Origin: Liolophura sinensis
Lineage: Eukaryota; Mollusca; Polyplacophora; Chitonida; Chitonidae
Direction: 5' to 3'
NCBI RefSeq assembly: GCF_032854445.1
Contig: NC_088302.1
Location: 41,792,191-41,856,190, forward strand
DNA length: 64,000 nt
The first letter of the stretch is position 1. The number at the start of each line of letters is the position of its first letter. This document shows, one piece after another, positions 1-11,952 of the stretch. A model generated the notes under the pieces. It did no database searches and was not told the DNA's origin. It saw only the letters and a program-made list of their open reading frames with translations. The position numbers and the translations under genes are program-made.

Positions 1-60
1 TTCACCTGAGTCATACATTAATAGTGTCTCCAGTATTAGACTGGACTAGAGTATCCTTAC

Positions 61-214
61 CTTCGTATCCAAGATAGAAACGATCACAAATGTGTTCCCA
101 AACGTCACAGAAACACTGCATATAGTGATATGCGATTGCAAATGATGGATTTGTTTCCAGCAGGGAAGCGTTAGTTGTGCGCTTAAAGCGCATACTATTT
201 GATGCCAGATTCAT
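61..214 (-). pseudogene. Broken first exon of a melatonin-receptor-like GPCR (copy F)
   Basis: On the minus strand this matches exon 1 of the two intact receptors downstream: an ATG at 214-212, the start MNL, a TNASLLETNP segment matching their NHTDVPLLQKNP, and a preserved splice donor (AAG followed by GTAAGG) at 61/60. The sequence that should encode TM1 is about 11 nt shorter than in the intact copies. The frame therefore slips after the AIAY residues, and the Gly-Asn pair of TM1 is lost in the starting frame. Exons 2 and 3 would lie off the left edge. A sequence error cannot be excluded, but several further substitutions point to real decay. Confidence 0.65.
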
Positions 215-530
215 TGTTGCTAATCATCTATTCTGCTGCCGTAAGTGGGAAGGTCTGCCAGCAACCTGCGGATGGTCGTGGGTTTCCCCTGGGCTGTGCC
301 CGGTTTCCACTCACCATAATGCTGGCCGCCGTCGTATAAGTGAAATATTCTTGAGTACGGCGTAAAACACCAATCAAATAAATAAATAAATAAATCTATT
401 CTGCTGGGTTTTGACAATGCTTTCTCTCCGGTCGTAAGTGACATCAACCTGTGGATGGTCGTGGGTTTCCTCCGGGCTCTGCCCGGTTTCCTCTCACCAT
501 AGTGCGGCGTAAAACACCAATCAAAGTTTC
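215..530 (+). repeat. Two SINE family 1 fragments, back to back
   Basis: From 225 to about 397 lies a 5'-truncated copy of the commonest SINE in the window, ending in the core 'gaaatattcttgagtacggc' and an AAATAAATAAATA tail. A second, internally deleted copy follows at about 425-530. Better-preserved copies (34731-35011 and 62350-62615) carry a tRNA-like B box (GTTCAAGTCC), so the family is probably tRNA-derived. Confidence 0.75.
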
Positions 531-1302
531 ACAATGCGACACAAATGAAAGTACACGATAATGAAGTTCTTACTGACAATCGATACCTAACGCCATGGCC
601 TACTTAAATGTTTATGTGTTCACAGATATTTTACTGTAACATTTCAGGTTCTCTATGAGTGGCCAAGTTTCATAGCAAGAGGTGTGTAAATGCGTATGTT
701 TGTATGAAAACTACAACTTAGAGTGCACAACCAGCAGTAGTGACACGGTGATAGTTGGCAAATGATGGCACGTAACCGGTGAAATAAAGCCCCTTGTTAA
801 TTAACCTCAGTTAAGGTTTTATTCTAACTGGTCATGTAAATGCATAAATAGCACCAGATTTCATATCTTGTGCCTTCAGTACGGTACTTTCGCTAGGTAA
901 CACCATAATATGAAAGTAAGGTCACAAATGAATTGAGCAAAGAGTCAAATGGTCTCATGAGTTTATCATAATGAAAGGAACGGGACTTAATGCATTTGTA
1001 CGTGACTACAAAATCAAAAGACTACAGCACAAGGAGTAAAAGGGAACCAGCGATGGTAATCTAATAGTTAGCAATAGGCCACACCTTACGGGTGAAATAC
1101 GGTCAATTTAACTCATTTTTTTATGGTTTCTTTGTAAATTGTCTATTTAACTGTTCATGTAAACTACTAACACCATGGCTTAAGCAGATATGGCGAAAAT
1201 ATATGCAGTGATGGTAACTATAACAAACGCTGGCCAACGAGATACTGATTCATTCCCGAATTTCCGGAAGGGTTCCTGGAATCCTTGACCAGCGATGTCC
1301 CT
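531..1302. other. Intergenic, nothing recognised
   Basis: AT-rich sequence without a usable open frame, a recognisable repeat or a splice-linked exon. Confidence 0.5.
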
Positions 1303-2842
1303 GATTCAAAACCAGCTCTCCCTAATTCATCAGCGGCTTTATGTCACTTTTTCATACCCATTGCCACATGATTTCAAAACCAGCTCTCCTTAATTCATCA
1401 GCGGCTTTGTGTCACTTTTTCATATCCATTGCCACATGATTTCAAAACCAGCTCTCCCTAATTCAGCAGCGGCTTTGTGTCACTTTTTCATACCCATTAC
1501 CGCATGATTTCAAAACCAGCTCTCCCTAATTCATCAGCGGCTTTGTGTCACTTTTTAATGCCCATTACCACATGATTTCAAAACCAGCTCTCCCTAATTC
1601 ATCAGCGGCTTTGTGTCACTTTTTCATACCCATTGCCACATGATTTCCAAACCAGCTGTCCCTAATTCATCAGCGGCTTTGTGCCACTTTTTCATACCCA
1701 TTGCCACATGATTTCAAAACCATCTCTCCCTAATTCATCAACGGCTTTGTGCCACTCTTTCATACCCATTACCACATGATTTCAAAACCATCTCTCCCTA
1801 ATTCATCAGCGGCTTTGTGTCACTTTTAATGCCCATTACCACATGATTTCAAAACCATCTCTCCCTAATTCATCAGTGGCTTTGTGCCACTTTTTCATAC
1901 CCATTACCACATGATTTCCAAACCAGCTGTCCCTAATTCATCAACGGCTTTGTGCCACTCTTTCATACCCATTACCACATGATTTCAAAACCAGCTCTCC
2001 CTAATTCATCAGCGGCTTTGTGTCACTTTTTCATACCCACTGCCACATGATTTCAAAACCATCTCTCCCTAATTCATCAGCGGCTTTGTGTCACTTTTTC
2101 ATACCCACTGCCACATGATTTCAAAACCATCTCTCCCTAATTCATCAGCGGCTTTGTGTCACTTTTTCATACCCATTGCCACATGATTTCAAAACCAGCT
2201 GTCCCTAATTCATCAGCGGCTTTGTGTCACTTTTTCATACCCACTGCCACATGATTTCAAAACCAGCTCTCCCTAATTCATCAGCGGCTTTGTGTCACTT
2301 TTTCATACCCATTACCACATGATTTCAAAACCATCTCTCCCTAATTCATCAGCGGCTTTGTGTCACTTTTTCATACCCATTACCACATGATTTCAAAACC
2401 AGCTCTCCTTAATTCATCAGCGGCTTTGTGTCACTTTTTCATACCCATTACCACATGATTTCAAAACCATCTCACCCTAATTCATCAGCGGCTTTGTGTC
2501 ACTTTTTCATACCCATTACCACATGATTTCAAAACCATCTCCCTAATTCATCAGCGGCTTTGTGTCACTTTTTCATACCCATTGCCACATGATTTCCAAA
2601 CCAGCTGTCCCTAATTCATCAGCGGCTTTGTGTCACTTTTTAATGCCCATTACCACATGATTTCAAAACCAGCTCTCCCTAATTAATCAGCGGCTTTGTG
2701 TCATTTTTTCATACCCATTACCACATGATTTCAAAACCAGCTCTCCCTAATTCTTGAGCAGCTTTGTGTCACTTTTTCATACCCATTACCACAAGATTTC
2801 CAAACCAGCTCTCCCTAATTCATGAGCAGCTTTGTGTCATTT
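1303..2842. repeat. 68-bp satellite array, about 22 copies
   Basis: Head-to-tail repeats of a 68-bp unit that includes 'ccctaattcatcagcggctt' and 'cacatgatttcaaaaccag'. The spacing was measured between successive 'atttcaaaac' boxes (1371, 1439). Units differ at a few positions, for example agctctcc versus atctctcc and cattgcc versus cattacc. The last units are more divergent (cttgagcag). No unit contains a useful open frame. Confidence 0.95.
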
Positions 2843-3409
2843 TTATAAATTGTATTTTGAAGGTCTCTTATTGATAATCGTATCCGTTTACATACGATTT
2901 TGTAACCAGATGGAGAAATACATATTCCAGCCTTGCAAAACCTCTTGTTTGTCACCAAAAGCAAGCTGTTGACTTGATCAGAATTCTTTTTCATTACTGG
3001 CATACAACGTTCATATATACTAAACTACCCATATCTTTTGTCTGACACCCCTTTTTGTTTAATGGCTATTCCTTACTGAACTATGGTGTTTTACTTTAAT
3101 TGGTTAAAATCAAAGATACACCTGCAGAATACTTGAAAACATCTTCGAAGGTCGGTAAAATCTGTAAAACTCTAGATAATCCTAATACCGCACGTTTTAT
3201 TGAAGGGTATCATGTTATGACATGTTTTTACCTTCCTCGAGTATAAATTCCATTGTATAATGATCCTGGACATAAATTATATTACGATATGATATGATAG
3301 ACCGCTATTAATGTTATTACTGTTGAACTGAATCCAGCATTTTGTATATAGATTATCTTCTAGTGGTGACATTGACAATCTAACAGTCAAAGTTATGTTT
3401 ACATCCAAC
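2843..3409. other. Intergenic, nothing recognised
   Basis: Unique-looking AT-rich sequence between the satellite and the receptor pseudogene. I find no supported coding sequence. Confidence 0.45.
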
Positions 3410-4094
3410 GTTTCGTGGAATAAATGGTATCTATAAAAGCAGCTTGGAATTGTTCGTTTGTCAATCCACAAATAATCCAATTGAGGCTAGAGCCTGCGTA
3501 AGCAATTTTCGACGACAAATAAGTAGACTTGCTTTCAAACGAGACGATAGTGTACGGCATGAGACAAATATATGAATTAATGACTATTAACAGTAGAGGC
3601 CAGCTTGATGCAGTCTGACCGCCGAATTTGAATAGTCAGCCGATGTCTCCTGACAAGGTAAAATATTCCCGAATAGAATACAGTGACGGTCAAAAAGCAC
3701 AGCAGGGCGAGTGCTTTCAGAACCCATGAGTTAGCCTCACGGTCGTAAAAACATTGTCAAAACAAGTCAAAGCCATGTCCACGGCTGTGCAATTTGATCA
3801 GATAGCGGGCGTCACGGAGGATAGTAATTATCCAGACAGCTGCGATCAGGACACTGGTGGACAGCCTGGTGAAGGCTGAGAAACAAATGTGAACGATAGT
3901 AATTATCCAGACAGCTGCGATCAGGACACTGGTGGACAGCCTGGTGAAGGCTGAGAAACAAATGTGAACGAATCTGTGAAAGCTGCCAAGAGTAACGCCA
4001 GGGATAGAGACGAGACAGGAGATAACAACAAAGGACGAGGACAACTCACAGAGGACCGGATGGTCGTCATAAAACACCCTTCCCAGGATGGCAC
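3410..4094 (-). pseudogene. Exon 3 of a melatonin-receptor-like GPCR, disabled (copy E)
   Basis: The minus strand aligns along its length with exon 3 of the intact receptors. It begins after an AG acceptor (gatatag, then GTGCCATC) and reads AILGRVFYDDHPVLCEL, the TM3 segment, then FHRFVHIC at the DRY position. Three lesions are visible. About 75 bp is duplicated in tandem (about 3823-3897 and 3898-3970), repeating 25 residues around TM4 in frame. Four residues (CDKL in the intact copies) are missing just before TM4. An in-frame TGA follows GFDLF where the intact genes read GFDFKVEQC. Similarity continues past the stop to the TM7/C-tail region near 3420 but is degraded. No matching exon 1 or 2 is nearby, unless the remnants at 15070-15986 once belonged to it. 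Confidence 0.85.
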
Positions 4095-4265
4095 CTATAT
4101 CAAAAAAGAATGTCAGCAAATCTTAAGGTAGGCGTTTTAGCGTACATTCATACGCCAATCGTCAACTAAAATAAAAATAAAAAAACAAGACCAATTTCCA
4201 ATGCAGCGTACCAGTATAGCATAAACCACCAGAAAATAGGATGGATATTCGATACATGTAAAACC

Positions 4266-5600
4266 AACTAAAAAGCTTGTTTGTCAGGACAATTGATAGG
4301 TAGGACAGTGTTTGTCAGGAAAATTGATATGTAGTGTAGTGTTCGTCAGGTCTATTGATAGGTAGTGTAGTGGTCGCCAAGACAATTGATAAGCGGTAGA
4401 GCGTTCATCAGGGCAACTGATAGGTACAGCTGTTTTCGTCAGAAAAGTTCATAGGTATGTTCGTCAGGATGTTCGTCAAGATAACCGATAAATAGTGTAG
4501 TGGTCGTCAAGACAACTGATAGGAGGTATAGTCCCCGTTAGCTAGGGTAGTGTTGATAAGGACAGTCGACAGGCAATATAGTGTCCGTGAAGACAATTGA
4601 TAGGAAGTGCAGTGTTTATCAAAACAATTGATAGGTAATACAGTTTTTGTCAGGGCAATTGACAGGTAGTGTAGTGGTCGTCAAGACAATTGATAAGTAG
4701 TGTACTGGTCGTCCAGACCATTCATAGGCAGTACACTGTTCGCTAGGACAGTTGATAGATAGTACAGTGTTCGTCAGGACAATTGATAAGTAATGTAACG
4801 TTCGTCCGGGCAATTGATTGGTAGGACAGTGTTCGTCAGGACAACTGATTGGTAGGACAGTTTTTGACAGGACAATTGATAGGTTGCGTAGTGGTCGTAA
4901 AGACAGCTGATAGGTAGTATTGTGTTTGTGAGGGTAATTGATTGGTAGGACAGTGTTCGTCAGGGCAACTGATAGGTAGTGCAGTGTTCGTCATGACAAT
5001 TGATAGGTAGTGTAGTGGCCGTCAAGACAATTACTAGGTAGTGTAGTGTTGGTCAGGACAGTCGACAGGCAGTATAGTGTTCGTCAGGACAACTGATAGG
5101 TAGTGCAGTGTTCGTCAGGACAATTGATAGGTAGTGTAGTGGTCGTCAAGACAATTAATAGGTAGTGTAGTGTTGGTCAGGACAGTCGACAGGCAGTATA
5201 GTGTTCGTCAGGACAACCGATAAGTAGTACAGTTTTTGTCAGGACAATTAATAGGTAATGTAATGCTCATCAAGACAATTGATAGAAAGTGCAGTGATCG
5301 TCAAGATAATTGATAGCTTGTACAGTGTTCGCCTGGACAACTGATACATGTAGGTAGTACAGTGGTCGTCAGGACATTTATTAGGCAGTATAGTGTTCGT
5401 CAGGGCAATTAATATGTAGTACGGTGCTCGGCAGGACAATTGATAGGCAGTACTGTGTTCGTCAGGGCAATTCATAGGCCGTGCAGTGTTCGTCAGGACA
5501 ATTGATAGGTAGTGTGGTGTTCGTCAGAGCATTTGATAAGCAGTGCAGTGTTCGTCAGCAGAATTCGTAGGTGGTACAGTGTTTTCCGGGCAAATGAAAG
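4266..5600. repeat. 31-bp minisatellite, about 43 degenerate copies
   Basis: Tandem array of a unit close to 'gttcgtcaggacaattgat' plus 'aggtagtgtagt', 31 bp in period. Units alternate between 'gtgttcgtcagg' and 'gtggtcgtcaag' versions, which suggests a higher-order 62-bp arrangement in places. Short open frames across it come from the repeat and are not genes. Confidence 0.93.
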
Positions 5601-5614
5601 GCAGTACAGTTGTC

Positions 5615-5930
5615 CACAAACCGTGGATAACGTTGAAAACATCTCATTACCTAAAATCTACCCAACTAATTCTTAAAAGGAAGTATTTGAAAAGAAAAAC
5701 ACAATATGCACAATATGTATATGGCCATCGACTAAGTGAGTACTATATATAAATAATATATCATTGATAGGCCTATGAGGACATATTTATGAACTGAATA
5801 CACTGAACTACAAACCGTGGATATCGTTGATAACATTACAACATGTCTAAACATTACCCAACTCATTCTTTAAAACAAAAAATATTTGAAAAGAAACAAA
5901 TATATATGTACAATATGTACACTTACATTT
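5615..5930. repeat. Imperfect direct repeat of about 110 bp
   Basis: The block at about 5617-5735 (caaaccgtggataacgttga ... aagtatttgaaaagaaa) is repeated with changes at about 5813-5930. It follows directly on the minisatellite. Confidence 0.7.
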
Positions 5931-7834
5931 AATGACTACTTCACTAAGCACATGTTTAACAGGCAGCGTTTCTGTAGTTCGTACTTTGTTGCATCACGAG
6001 CTGTTGTGACCATAACTGACGTGTGAGATCACACCGTGACATCAGGCGGCAGCGGTAGATACCCGCGCATTGGCAACTTGTTTCAATGTAGTCACGTGCT
6101 TAAGGCCCACTTTTTCGTGAGGGAGTGTAAGTTTCTCTTGACTGTGGTATTGCCGAACGTCTCCAGACATCTCTATACATGGGCGTTAACTTATATGAGG
6201 CGCATAAAATCGCGGTGTTCTGCAAGACTATTCTAACGTACGGATAAAACCCGATATCTTCACACATCACAATGTCAGGTAAGCTATATCATTATATCTA
6301 TGTGTCACTTTGTATCCGTTTGTTTGTTTCTTTATGTTTTTCTCTGCTCACTTTATTCGACTACTTGCCATGCATAAGACATCCACTATTTGTGTAATTT
6401 TGTTTTCATACATTTCAATGGACAGTGTGTTATACAAGAACAGAAGTGAATTGCCGTAGCGGTTTTAATACTAATCTTCCGTCATCGCATAATTCAGCAG
6501 CTTACGAAGGTAAATCATTGTTTCTTTGACTTACCACTTGATTTTTTTCATTTCGTCATTTCATGTTTATTAATTTTTACAGGGCTAAAGCAGCTATAGC
6601 GCCTACACACTCTCCCTAATATATCCGAATTTCAGCTGTTGCCTCAAATGTCAACATACCCTCGTATTAGGACCAACAAAATCTCTATTATCGGAACCAC
6701 GTCTGTAAACTTTACGAAATTCGATATTTTTAAGATTTTGTTTTTCATCATGCAAAAAACAAACAACTGATCGTATCTGTACTCACAACTGATGTGGCGT
6801 GAATATATGAATGGTTTCATGGCAATGCCGTGTTTTCAGCCACGTTGGAGAGTATTTCAGCTATGTAGTCGGGAACATAGAGCTCAGTCGATCACCATTT
6901 TATCGGACACCATTTTTCCTATATCGACTGTATTTCAACCATCCACGTCATTCAGATTTGTTTGTGTATGTCAGGTATCCAGATTGTTTCATGTTATTTA
7001 AAAGTCAGGCTGGATATAAAAGTACAATAGCTCCGTTGTATATCAAATGCATTTTGCATACCCTATAGGTAAATACAATTTAAAGTATTTTCTACTTCAC
7101 GTAAAGGAGCCATTTTTCTGGGGCATTCATTTACGCAAATACTGCGAACAAGCGTTGAACTGGCGAGAATAATAATTCACACTGATGTCGGCAGGTAGGA
7201 GAAAGTTTTCACGTGACTCTTTTAAAAGCTTCAAGTTACTGGAGACGGTAGCTAGACACAAGGCAGAACACAAGGAGTGAGGTGTTTCACAAGTCAAAGG
7301 ACAAGCATATAACCTACACTGACGAGGCCTAAGCTGACGTCAACAAAGCGGCCGAAAACAAAGCTTAAGTGTGGAACATACATATGTCTACATCATGCGG
7401 GCTTCTCGATTGCCACTGACTGATCAAACGGGTAAAAATGTTGACATACACTTGTCACAGCTGCAGGACACGCCCACACAGGGTACCAATCAGGGTTAAA
7501 ATCCCCATATACCCTTCTCTACACGCGGGTAATTTATAATAGCGTAAGGTTATTATGCAAGCAAGTCAACAACCCTGAAATAGAATAAGTTGGTCTCGAC
7601 AGTAAAAAAAATGTTTACATTTTCATGTTTCAAGATCGAAGTCGAGAGGCCAGAGATCAAACCCAGGTCGGGTCATTGCATTTGGTCATTTCTTTCTTTT
7701 GTCTGTTTGCCTGGTGTTTCTATTTCCACCAAAGGGCAATAGGGCTGCATATACAGGAGTAATTTTACATTCAGTCGTGTTCCAATGTAGTCTATTTAAT
7801 TGTCCATATTCCTGTCGTTACCTAACAAATCCAA
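5931..7834. other. Intergenic, nothing recognised
   Basis: No open frame resembling a known family. At about 6271 an ATGTCAG is followed by a good donor (GTAAGC), but nothing on the plus strand continues it convincingly, so I do not call an exon. Confidence 0.4.
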
Positions 7835-7960
7835 CTCTCGTCGGACACGCGATCCATTAGACACGATATCTCTTAGACACGCTATACCTGAAATACTTCA
7901 GACATAATGTCCCTCGGACACGCTGTCCTTCATTCACGATATCCCTCACTCAGGCGATAC
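7835..7960. repeat. Short degenerate tandem repeat around 'gacacg-atatc'
   Basis: Five to six loosely spaced variants of 'ttagacacgatatctc' (cggacacgcgatcc, tagacacgatatctc, tagacacgctatacc, cggacacgctgtcc, attcacgatatccc). Too degenerate for a firm period. Confidence 0.5.
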
Positions 7961-8348
7961 TTGAGAATAGTTGGCAAAATGTATATCATCTCGGATCACA
8001 CGGAAGAAACAGTGCAAGAGAACAAAAAAAAAATACGGACATATACATTTACAAAATGATGCAATTTCCCCTCATAAAATACTGTGGCAATTAAAAGCTT
8101 ACTACTATGGATGCGCAAGAACCGTTTCAACAATATGTTCATTTAAGTGCGAGCTTCCCTGTTGTTGTACTCCGATACCACTCATTAGACCAACAGAACG
8201 TCCTTAAACTAAAGAGCCTGAAGCTTGAATCGAAGTTTAGGTTTTAATTTTATCTATATATAAAGTTTGTCACTTTGTGTGGCTGAAAGTCTATTCTGAA
8301 ATAAAATCTTTCACCAGACGTCTGATGCAGTATATCTGTGATAAATTT

Positions 8349-8396
8349 GTGACAGTCGAATACAATAGCTATTGTCGTATTCTATTCGACTGTCAC
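8349..8396. repeat. Near-perfect hairpin
   Basis: The arm 'gtgacagtcgaata' reads outward on both sides (right arm tattcgactgtcac), with a further imperfectly paired inner stretch around 'caatagctattg'. It may be a foldback element or the scar of one. Confidence 0.75.
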
Positions 8397-8779
8397 CACC
8401 TTTCCGGGAGGTCTATAGCTTTTCTGTGGCTCTACTCGATCACTGCGCAGTTGTGGTGCACCGTGATGACATCACTTGTCGTGGGCGGATCGAGAAATGA
8501 CGCTTCACTGAGAGAAATGCAGGGGACTAGTGCCCGGTTATGTCACCATGTCACCAAAATCATATGGATAAATTCAAACAAAGTGGTTATTAAAACACCT
8601 TACAGTTCATAGAAGTCATATATCGTGGTTTGGAAAACCCACCTTTCTGAATCACAATCAATTTTAATTCCATTTCTCTTCTTTTTTTATTTATACATTA
8701 TACAGAATATCAAAAGTAAAGATGGTTTTGTGCTAGGTCAATAACTACATGTGTATATATAATATATCCACGGGTGAGG

Positions 8780-8830
8780 CGGGTGGGGCAAAGCGGGTGG
8801 AGTGGGGTGGGGGGGGGGGTGGCGGGGCAA
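8780..8830. repeat. G-rich low-complexity tract
   Basis: The tract is rich in runs of G, including one longer than ten bases, in otherwise AT-rich DNA. A G-quadruplex is possible on the plus strand. Confidence 0.7.
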
Positions 8831-9239
8831 GTCGGAAATACTTAACCTCAATCATAAACACGCTCTGGCTATGCTTTTCCTCAGCTGTTAAGGTGCAAAG
8901 ATTTTAAATGCAAGGATATTATGCTTCTCGTTATTAGATTCTGGTTTAGCTCAATATTCTTAATCCGTACTGAAACCGCATCATTGCACAAGGCACTCTC
9001 TTCGTGCTCTCTTCTACGTCCTAACATTTACATTTAACATGTTCTGTTCATAATTTCAGCATTTGTGAATTTCAGAATCCATTTTGCTGAATTCATACAC
9101 TTCAGTGAAGAGTTTCTTATCTCGCGTTCAAAATATCGTCCGGGCCTTCACGGGGTACCTTTATGTCGCAGTCTTAAGCTCTATATCTTCACGATCAACA
9201 CTCACGGGAATACCCACACACCCAACCCCGCCCCCTCTC

Positions 9240-9745
9240 CACCCCGTCATCCCAGCATCTTGGAAAGATGCGCAGGATGAGAGGGATTCTCCGAGATACA
9301 GGCCGAAGCTTTGAGGGAATATATTTGCATGGTTTATCATGCCGCAACAAGACAACATGATTTTTAACGAGACTTCCGGTCCCACCAGGTTGCAGGCCAT
9401 CAGGTACTATATGACCCCCAGGCACCCCTTAGTTCTTGTCTTTTTAAACCAACAGCGCAGATCGGTTGGCAGTACCTGCAGACTGATGGGTGGGGGGAGA
9501 TACTTGGCTGATGTGAATTGTTCCTACTTGATCCTCCGATGCCGTTCACAATGGAGTCAGTATGCACGCATGACCTGTGTACACCCCCAGCCTGTGACAC
9601 CAATTGTAATGCGAATTGCCATACTAGACATCCATCTTCCATCCCAAGCGTGACATTAGGTAGGGTGATTCCGTCAAGGCCTCAGCCGGTATCTCGAAGA
9701 ATCCCTCTCATCCTGCACATCTTTCCAAGATGCTGGGAGGAGAGG
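9240..9745. mobile_element. Foldback/MITE-like element with inverted arms of about 60 bp
   Basis: Sequence at about 9247-9308 (catcccagcatcttggaaag ... ggccgaag) returns as its reverse complement at about 9678-9740 with only a few mismatches. The roughly 370 bp between the arms carries no recognisable transposase, so a non-autonomous element is the best reading. I could not settle target-site duplications. Confidence 0.7.
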
Positions 9746-9920
9746 GGGAAATTCTTCTTCGATAGTCTCAGCCTATCGGGATAATATTTGCAACCTTTAC
9801 TTTTCGTTATATTGTGCTCTTTACTTTCACAACAGCCCATGGAAATACATGTATCTAAAACTGCTATATAGTTGGAAATTTGGTGCTAGGTAGCTCAACA
9901 GGAAAACCGTAAACGAATAT

Positions 9921-10700
9921 TCACTGCAACACAGCTTCGGCATAGTTTTGCCCTGTGAGGGACAATGGCCTGCAGTCAAACACTGAAAAAGTTCTCGCAG
10001 ATGACCAGTCCGCAGTCTTCATGAGTATCCTTAACTGACACCCCCTTCCTACCCGCAACCGATGTGGAAGCACCCCTAAAAAAATGTGCGCGAAATACAT
10101 CAATATCAATATCTGATAACCTAAGGACTTCACATAGCCATCTAGAAATAGTTTCCGTGGACATTTGTCGTAGAGTCTTAAATGAAAGTAACGACAGGTC
10201 ATGTTTCTGCTTGGCATTAGTGCGCTGTAAATAAATTAGCAATGTATGAACAACACAAATGCTTCTTTCTCGAAACTTGCAAATCTTAACAGAACCTGGT
10301 GGGTGTCTTTGAGACGTTGTTTTTACCGACTTATCGATCAAAAGGTAACCTCTGTCTGATCATCAGATATGCGCATCCCTGACACGCTGAGGGCTTTGAG
10401 CGTGCATACACGCTGAGCAGAGATCAAAGCTACTAAAGACACCAATTTTAATGTCAGACATTTAAGAGAAATAGTTTCAGCTGGAACTAAAGTTTGTAGG
10501 TATTTCAAAACCTTTGACACATCCCAGGTCCTCGACGCACATACCAGGGCCTGGGCGGTAAAACCTCAAAAACTCCCTTCACCAATCTTTTGACAAGATC
10601 CAGTTGAACAGGTCTGTTCAGACAGTGTGGGCGGGCAGCACGACGGTCAGGCCAAATCTTCATGTTTTTACATACACTGGTAGTGAGGCAACATGGCCCG
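9921..10700 (-). pseudogene. Relic of a tyrosine recombinase (Crypton/DIRS-like integrase), C-terminal part
   Basis: Several minus-strand frames together resemble the catalytic half of eukaryotic tyrosine recombinases. In order they give KGVFEVLPPRPWY (about 10600-10560), VSKVLKYLQTL with LTLKLVSLVALISAQR holding the first catalytic Arg (about 10516-10400), and SRWLCEVLRLSDIDIDVF followed by AHFFRGAST, the H-x-x-R box (about 10170-10070). Last comes a frame-shifted ADWSSARTFSVF block (about 10015-9985). At the position of the nucleophilic Tyr I read DC rather than Y. At least two frame changes and the missing Tyr make it inactive. Crypton and DIRS origins are not separable here, because no reverse transcriptase is visible. 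Confidence 0.7.
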
Positions 10701-10744
10701 TCTCAGGTGAATGTAGTCCGAATAATTTTCCCTGTACAGTGCAT

Positions 10745-11655
10745 CTTTACTACTGAAATATGCAACAAAAATGCAACGTATACATAAATAGTTTATTAAT
10801 CATATTCATGATCTAATACGCTGTAAGTCTGGCAGCTATATTATCTACATGTACAAGGGTGAATAAAGGTACAGCTTTTAGACTTAGGACAGTATGACAA
10901 TATGATATGACAAAAGAAATAAGATACACAATTTAAGATGATATGTAACACTTTAAAATATACCGTCAGTGTGAAATGAATTGTTACAATTTCTGATAGA
11001 TGAACAATTTCCATCCTTTAATTACACAGGATTGACAGAACTATAAATACTTTGGTCGCTAAAATTGGGCACCTGTAAAGATAAACAGTGTAAATGGTGC
11101 CATATTTGCCCTTGTCATGTACATTTTGTTACTGTTGATAGATACAGTATGTGAACTGCGAACTACAATAAACCAATCATGTCTTATTCTCAGTGTTCTC
11201 ATTTCAGGCAACAAAGAGGATTTATTGCTACAGATCTATGGGAATGCAATTTATGGATCTCATAATCTCCTCAGTGGCCACATTTTCAAAAGTCTCTTCA
11301 CCTACACGGTTAAATAGCCTTATTCATCGGAAATTGCTTTTTAACCATGGCGTTAGCTATATTCCATGGGGTATCCTTCATATCAGTTTAATATTTCCGC
11401 TTGGTTTCTCCTGGGACTGAAGTACATGTAGCACTTTAAAAAATTACCGCTATGCTAATACTTGTGACATGGTTTTGAATCAATGCTGTCACCACAGCTG
11501 CTTGCCTCCTGTAATTCGTAATGGGGTTGTATGATAAGGAGTTCCTTTGTATTGTATTTGTATTGATATGTGTCCATAGCAAATAAAAAAAAATGTGATA
11601 AGATAAGGCTCTTTGATAGTAGCACTGTTATGACGTAGTGTGAGGGGGCATGTTA
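10745..11655. other. Intergenic, nothing recognised
   Basis: AT-rich; short open frames only, none with family resemblance. Confidence 0.4.
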
Positions 11656-11952
11656 TTAGTTACATGGTTGCACGGATGTGAAAATACCTGATGTTAGTAA
11701 CCCTCATATAGAAAAGGGAATAGTGCAACGACTTGTTGACCCATATCAGTATAATGGCTCGGGCGGGGCAACTGACTGCCTTCGGTAAGCCGTCTCAGTG
11801 AAACAGCACTAGACAAAAGAGCGGTGGGAATCTGCCGTGCAACAAGGAGGCATACTACATGCATTCTAAGGATTCCTTCGTCGTCATATGACTGAAAAGT
11901 TGTTAAGTACGACGTTAAACCCCAAGCTCTCACTCGCTCACTCACTCACTAA
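11656..11952 (+). repeat. SINE family 2, 5'-truncated
   Basis: Carries the family body (agtgcaacgacttgttgacc ... gtatcagtataatggctcggg) and the closing 'gtacgacgttaaac' followed by CACTCACTCACT. The tRNA-like head is missing. Confidence 0.85.

Noticed and set aside
6271-6285. ATGTCAG followed by a strong donor, suggesting a tiny first coding exon on the plus strand
   Set aside because: No downstream plus-strand exon in a compatible phase with protein-like content was found.
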